Part shown: positions 23,548 to 27,395 of the stretch, piece by piece | Layout of the letters: each line of letters begins with the position of its first letter | Position numbering within the stretch: the first letter of the stretch is position 1 | Virus record (IMG/VR): IMGVR_UViG_3300035661_000279 | Coordinates: 1 to 27,395 of that record | Length of the DNA stretch: 27,395 nucleotides | DNA from: a virus | Reading direction: 5' to 3' (one strand) | The notes under the pieces: model-generated | The model's database searches: none | Seen by the model: only the letters and a program-made list of their open reading frames with translations | Told to the model about the DNA's origin: nothing | Position numbers and translations under genes: made by a program

Positions 23548-24478
23548 AACATGCAAAATATGTCAGAAAGTTTATGAAGCAGATGCAGATTTTAATCGCC
23601 ATCTCAAGGCTCATAAGATTAGAGTAATAGAATACTATCAACAACAGCACCCTCGCTATGATGCTTTTGATAATTCAATAATCATCTATAAAAATAAAGA
23701 ACAGTATTTCAATACTGACTTTAATAATAAAAACAATCTTAAGAACTGGCTTAAGGCTCAGTCATTAGAGAAGCAAAAAGAATATTGCAAAGACTTTCTT
23801 ATTAAGAGAAAAGAAAAGAAAAGTCTACAGTATGCCCCATCTCAAGTTGAGCTTCGTAGTGTATTGAGTCCAAGTGTTATTTATTTACAAGAAATTTTTA
23901 GTGACTATTATAAGCTTACTGAAGGCCTTGGGTTTAAAAATAAGTATGTATATCCAAATAATTTGTATAATCTAGCTCAATTGCAAACCAAAGATTCAAT
24001 TATTTATATTGATACCCGAGAACAGAAGCCATTCATCTTCAATATGGCATCTGAAGTTCGCACCCTTAAGTTTGGAGACTATGGATTTAGTCATCCAAGC
24101 TATGATGGCAAACTTTATTTTGAGAGGAAGTCTATTTCTGATTTTATTGGCACACTAAGTGCAGGTTACGAAAGATTTTGTCGAGAGATTGAGAAGGCAA
24201 GTGAAGCTAAAGCCAACATGGTCATCATTGTAGAAGAGAGCCTAAGCAATACTCTGTCATTTAATTATCTTCCTCATGTATACAAGAAAGCTACAAAGGT
24301 AAACCCTGAATTTATATTCCATAACGTCAGAGAGCTAATACAAAAATACCCTCATGTGCAATTCTTATTTGCAAAGGGGCGCAAAGAGTCTGTTAGAGTA
24401 ATTGAGAAGATGTTCTCTACTGATGAGAACTTTTTTAAGTATGATTTGCAACTTTGCTACGACCTAAAGATGCTATAA
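23540..24478 (+). CDS. C2H2 zinc finger + ERCC4-type nuclease
   Basis: A 312-aa protein. Classic C2H2 finger at the N-terminus: C5, C8, H21, H25 (CKICQKVYEADADFNRHLKAH, split at K10). A lysine-rich linker is followed by an ERCC4 nuclease core: IDTREQKPF (157-165; D158, R160, E161), KFGDYGF (177-183), YFERKSISDF (193-202). These are the GDx..ERKx..D catalytic residues of the XPF/Mus81 family. It acts on branched or damaged DNA in relatives. Lying between the TerS candidate and TerL, it may process replication intermediates before packaging. Coupled to both neighbours (8-nt overlap, 1-nt gap). Confidence 0.88.
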   Translation: MAETCKICQKVYEADADFNRHLKAHKIRVIEYYQQQHPRYDAFDNSIIIYKNKEQYFNTDFNNKNNLKNWLKAQSLEKQKEYCKDFLIKRKEKKSLQYAPSQVELRSVLSPSVIYLQEIFSDYYKLTEGLGFKNKYVYPNNLYNLAQLQTKDSIIYIDTREQKPFIFNMASEVRTLKFGDYGFSHPSYDGKLYFERKSISDFIGTLSAGYERFCREIEKASEAKANMVIIVEESLSNTLSFNYLPHVYKKATKVNPEFIFHNVRELIQKYPHVQFLFAKGRKESVRVIEKMFSTDENFFKYDLQLCYDLKML

Positions 24479-24479
24479 T

Positions 24480-26321
24480 ATGTGGTATACCCCAGAAAAG
24501 TATAATAGAATAATTCCAAATCTAAACGATGAATATTCTAGACTAAAAGATACTCTTGAAGACAAAGAGGCTAAGATAACTTTAGCCAAGTTTTTACGTT
24601 CTAATATCGGCATAACTACAGAGCTAATTTCTGGCATAAAATTATGGCCTTATCAAGAGGTCATAATTAAAGCCATGTTGAATAGGAACTTTTGTCTAAA
24701 CGTGTGGGGCCGTGGTGCTTCCAAATCTTTTTCTGCTGCGGTATTTTGTTTTTTACAATGCATATTTGAACCCAAGAGTAAGATCCTAATTGCTGGTCCA
24801 ACATTTAGAACAGCAAGAAGCATTTTTAATTCAATAGAAAAGATTACTGAGTCTAAAGGCGCAGATCTTTTAATGCAAGCGTTCGGCGCAAAGTCAAAAC
24901 GTAATGATGAATACGATTGGTCAATTAATGAGGGTTCAATAAAAGCTATCCCTCTAAGCGGCGAAAAGATTCGTGGTTTCCGTGCTAACGTACTTGTACT
25001 AGACGAGTTCATGCTGCTCCCAGAAGACATTATTAAAAATGTATTGATGCCATTCTTGATTGTACCGCAAGATATTCAAGAACGTATTAGTATTCGCGAA
25101 CAAGAAGATGATTTAATTAGCCAAGGAGGGATGACAGAGGCTGACCGCATGGAGTTTAAGAACACTTCTAAAATGGTTGCCCTATCTTCAGCCTCTTACA
25201 CTTTTGAAAACCTCTACAAGACTTACAAAGAGTGGTGTGACAATATCTATTCAAAGGAGCCAACAAGTGCTACTTATTTTGTCTCTCAATTAAGCTACGA
25301 AGCTCTCCCTCCAGAGATGATAGACTCTTCAATCACAGAAGAAGCGCAAAATGGTGGATCTTCTCATGCTTCTTTCTTAAGAGAGTATTGCGCTCAATTC
25401 ACTGATGGTAGCGATTCTTATTTTAGCATGAAGAAAATGGAAGAGTGTACCCTTAAGTTCGAAGAACGCCCCCATTCTCAAATTAAAGGAGACAATGGTA
25501 AGCAATATATTTTAGCAATGGACCCTAACATGAGCGATAGTCCAAATGCTGACTATTTCGCAATGGGTATTTTAGAGATAGACCGAGAAAATAAGAACGA
25601 TACCCTAGTACATTGTTATGCTGGTCTTGGCAGCTTAAATACTCACATCAAATACTTCCATTACTTAATGACGAGCTTTAATATTGTTTACATAATCTGC
25701 GATAATGCTGGTGCTGATATCTTCTTCAACACTTATAATGAATCTCAATATGTGAATTCAGAATCTGAGAAGATTAAGTTTATTGATTTCGATTCTGATC
25801 TTGAAGGCATTGAATATACAAGGATGGTTCAAAGAGCTAAGAGCAAATATAACCTTGAGAACAAGCAGATAGCAGTCACTCAAGTATTCACTACTACGTT
25901 CATCAGAAGAGGTAACGAAAACCTACAAGCGGCAATTGATTATAAGAAAATTTGGTTCGCTTCAAAGACTGTCGCTAATGAGAATTTCTTTAATGAAGAG
26001 ATCAATAAGAGGATTCCAGAAGATATAATCTTCGTGGAAGAAAATAAGGACTGGAACAAACTAGACTTAATAGAACACCAAGACTTATTAGTTTACAACA
26101 CTAAGAAGCAATGTTCGCTAGTTGAGTTCACTACTAGCAGTCGTGGTTCTGTTAATTTTGACCTGCCTCAACACCTAAAGCGTTCCAATTCTCCCAATAG
26201 AGCAAGAAAAGATAATTACACTGCTTTAATGTTAGCGAAATGGGGTTCCAAATGTTATAATGACATTATGACTACTGAAAATAAAATAGTAGCTGCGGGA
26301 TTTACACCAATTTTAATTTAA
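24480..26321 (+). CDS. terL: Terminase large subunit
   Basis: A 613-aa packaging motor. Adenine-binding LWPYQ (55-59), Walker A GRGASKS (77-83), Walker B VLVLDEF (171-177), coupling motif ALSSASY (after 235). The nuclease domain has acidic residues in LAMDPNMSDSPNADY, YIICDNAGAD and ARKDNYTALMLAKW. All ATPase and nuclease signatures expected of TerL are visible, so the protein should be functional. No intein or frameshift is seen. It starts 1 nt after the ERCC4 gene; the portal-like gene follows 24 nt later. Confidence 0.95.
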   Translation: MWYTPEKYNRIIPNLNDEYSRLKDTLEDKEAKITLAKFLRSNIGITTELISGIKLWPYQEVIIKAMLNRNFCLNVWGRGASKSFSAAVFCFLQCIFEPKSKILIAGPTFRTARSIFNSIEKITESKGADLLMQAFGAKSKRNDEYDWSINEGSIKAIPLSGEKIRGFRANVLVLDEFMLLPEDIIKNVLMPFLIVPQDIQERISIREQEDDLISQGGMTEADRMEFKNTSKMVALSSASYTFENLYKTYKEWCDNIYSKEPTSATYFVSQLSYEALPPEMIDSSITEEAQNGGSSHASFLREYCAQFTDGSDSYFSMKKMEECTLKFEERPHSQIKGDNGKQYILAMDPNMSDSPNADYFAMGILEIDRENKNDTLVHCYAGLGSLNTHIKYFHYLMTSFNIVYIICDNAGADIFFNTYNESQYVNSESEKIKFIDFDSDLEGIEYTRMVQRAKSKYNLENKQIAVTQVFTTTFIRRGNENLQAAIDYKKIWFASKTVANENFFNEEINKRIPEDIIFVEENKDWNKLDLIEHQDLLVYNTKKQCSLVEFTTSSRGSVNFDLPQHLKRSNSPNRARKDNYTALMLAKWGSKCYNDIMTTENKIVAAGFTPILI

Positions 26322-26345
26322 AATGTGTAATTAATTATTAGGCTT

Positions 26346-27395
26346 ATGGCAAAGGTTAAAAAAGAAAAATTTGAGGAATCTTCTTTCGCTCCAATGATGG
26401 TCGAAGGCTCTACCCCTGCTCATGGCGGAGTAGCAAGCAGAGTCACTGAGACGAGAAGCCGTAGAAATGCTGCATCAACCATTGAGAGAACAGATCGTTT
26501 TCGCAATATCGATGAAGGCATGGTGCCATTTAACTATGCCACTGGCTATAACTATAATAAATCTAATATTGACGTAAGAGATACAGTGATCTTGTGTCAA
26601 AAGGCTTATTATAACTTTGGTCTATTTAGGAACACAATCGATTTGCTATCAGAGCTTTCTTGCGGAAACCTTCATTTGAAAGGCGGAAATAAAAGTGCAA
26701 GAGATTTCTTCCAAGCCTTATTCAATAAGATAAACGTCACTGCTCTTCAAGACAAGTTCTTTAGAGAGTACTACCGCTCTGGAAACGTTTTCATCTATAG
26801 ATACGACACTACCATTAAAGAAGAGGATATATCTAAAATCAGTCAAGTTTTTGGTTCGCAAGCTTTAGCCGCAAAGATTTCTTTACCTTCTAGATACATA
26901 ATCATTAACCCAGCAGATGTTCAAGTCAATGGTAACCTTTCTTTTAATAGAGGGCAGTATTATAAGGTGCTAACTGATTACGAACTTGAGCAAGTTAGAA
27001 ATCCAAGGACAGAAGAAGATAAAGAGATATTAAACTCTCTTGACCCTCTTGTTAGGGAGCAAATTTTAAAAGGAAGATCTACAGCGGTCCTACTTCATTT
27101 AGATACAAAGAAGTTTTATGCTGTATTTTATAAGAAGCAAGACTACGAACCCTTTGCCGTGCCAATGGGATTTCCAGTTCTTGAAGATATAAGTGCTAAA
27201 ATTGAAATGCGTCGTATGGATATGGCACTTACAAGGACAATTCAGCAAGTCGTTCTCCTTATAACTATGGGAACTGAACCTGATAAGGGAGGAGTAAACC
27301 AAGAGAACTTGAAAACGATGCAAAATCTCTTTACTAATCAATCGATTGGTAGAGTCCTTATTGCAGACTATACGACAAAAGCAGAGTTCGTTATC
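26346..27395 (+). CDS. Portal-like protein, 3' partial
   Basis: The first 350 residues, MAKVKKEKFEESSFAPMMVE onward, with an open frame to the window end. The segments YNFGLFRNTIDLLSELS, FFREYYRSGNVFIYRYDTT, SRYIIINPADVQVNG and IEMRRMDMALTRTIQQVVLL, and the location directly after terL, fit a phage portal (the pattern y.sGn.fiy. and I.P..v is typical). The family is not named by a decisive motif, so a minor capsid protein remains possible. The ATG follows AATTATTAGGCTT, no Shine-Dalgarno motif. Confidence 0.75.
   Translation, partial: MAKVKKEKFEESSFAPMMVEGSTPAHGGVASRVTETRSRRNAASTIERTDRFRNIDEGMVPFNYATGYNYNKSNIDVRDTVILCQKAYYNFGLFRNTIDLLSELSCGNLHLKGGNKSARDFFQALFNKINVTALQDKFFREYYRSGNVFIYRYDTTIKEEDISKISQVFGSQALAAKISLPSRYIIINPADVQVNGNLSFNRGQYYKVLTDYELEQVRNPRTEEDKEILNSLDPLVREQILKGRSTAVLLHLDTKKFYAVFYKKQDYEPFAVPMGFPVLEDISAKIEMRRMDMALTRTIQQVVLLITMGTEPDKGGVNQENLKTMQNLFTNQSIGRVLIADYTTKAEFVI

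Noticed and set aside
24653-25030. Minus-strand ORF inside terL
   Set aside because: Antisense to the conserved Walker A/B region of the terminase; coding signal explained by terL.
1-27395. Assigning the host as Bacteroidota from the lack of Shine-Dalgarno motifs
   Set aside because: Suggestive, but the promoters are close to the general sigma70 form (TTGACA...TAnnnT) rather than the Bacteroidota TAnnTTTG type, so the host is left open.

Overview
The window is part of the genome of a tailed DNA phage (Caudoviricetes), probably a large one. It has a terminase large subunit, a portal-like gene, a PhoH ATPase, a phage sigma-like factor, six tRNA genes and nucleotide-sugar genes, and most of its genes are tiny, AT-rich and packed closely. 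The host cannot be fixed from the sequence. Almost no gene has a Shine-Dalgarno motif; starts are preceded by A/T-rich leaders or by no leader at all. That fits a host with SD-independent initiation, such as Bacteroidota. The promoters, however, are sigma70-like (TTGACA, 16-17 bp, TAnnnT, often with an extended -10 TGn).

Layout. (1) 1-2797: an overlapping sugar operon with a 5'-partial RmlA, a plant/mimivirus-type bifunctional 3,5-epimerase/4-reductase and RmlB. Together these could make an activated L-rhamnose without separate RmlC and RmlD. (2) 2798-3701: non-coding, with five CCCTAG-containing iteron-like repeats and a tandem 33-bp repeat. (3) 3702-6186: small genes, five clustered tRNAs plus tRNA-Gln, a tandem paralogue pair, and a nested hairpin structure ending in a T-tract. 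(4) 6187-19102: an array of short gene cassettes separated by 19 copies of one 39-bp imperfect palindrome (ATAGTTTT-N7-GGGGWGCCC-N7-GAAACTAT). (5) 19103-21340: HNH-type nuclease, zinc-binding protein, PhoH and a minimal metallopeptidase. (6) 21346-27395: a late or packaging operon with zinc-ribbon protein, sigma-like factor, HTH protein (TerS candidate), C2H2+ERCC4 nuclease, TerL and portal-like protein (3'-partial).

The main discovery is region 4. Every copy of the element is exactly 39 bp, is centred on an A or T, and has invariant ATAGTTT and AACTAT ends. All copies keep the same polarity on the chromosome although transcription direction changes four times along the array. The elements lie after terminators and before promoters, and also between converging terminators, so they mark cassette borders rather than promoters alone. 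The cassettes carry small, repeatedly duplicated, compositionally mixed genes. They are expressed from stereotyped promoters whose -10 box often ends only 6-9 nt before the ATG (predicted leaderless mRNAs). The arrangement resembles the promoter/stem-loop (PeSL) shuffling cassettes known from T4-type phages, but with a polar DNA site.

Within the array, the minus strand at 11921-12105 appears to encode two tandem RNA domains. They share internal sequence and covarying hairpins but have unrelated, perfectly paired closing stems. I recognise no known RNA class there. Other points of note are at least four tiny membrane peptides, a six-member family of helical-hairpin proteins, and a divergent paralogue pair flanked by four TTGGCA...TGCCAA dyads.
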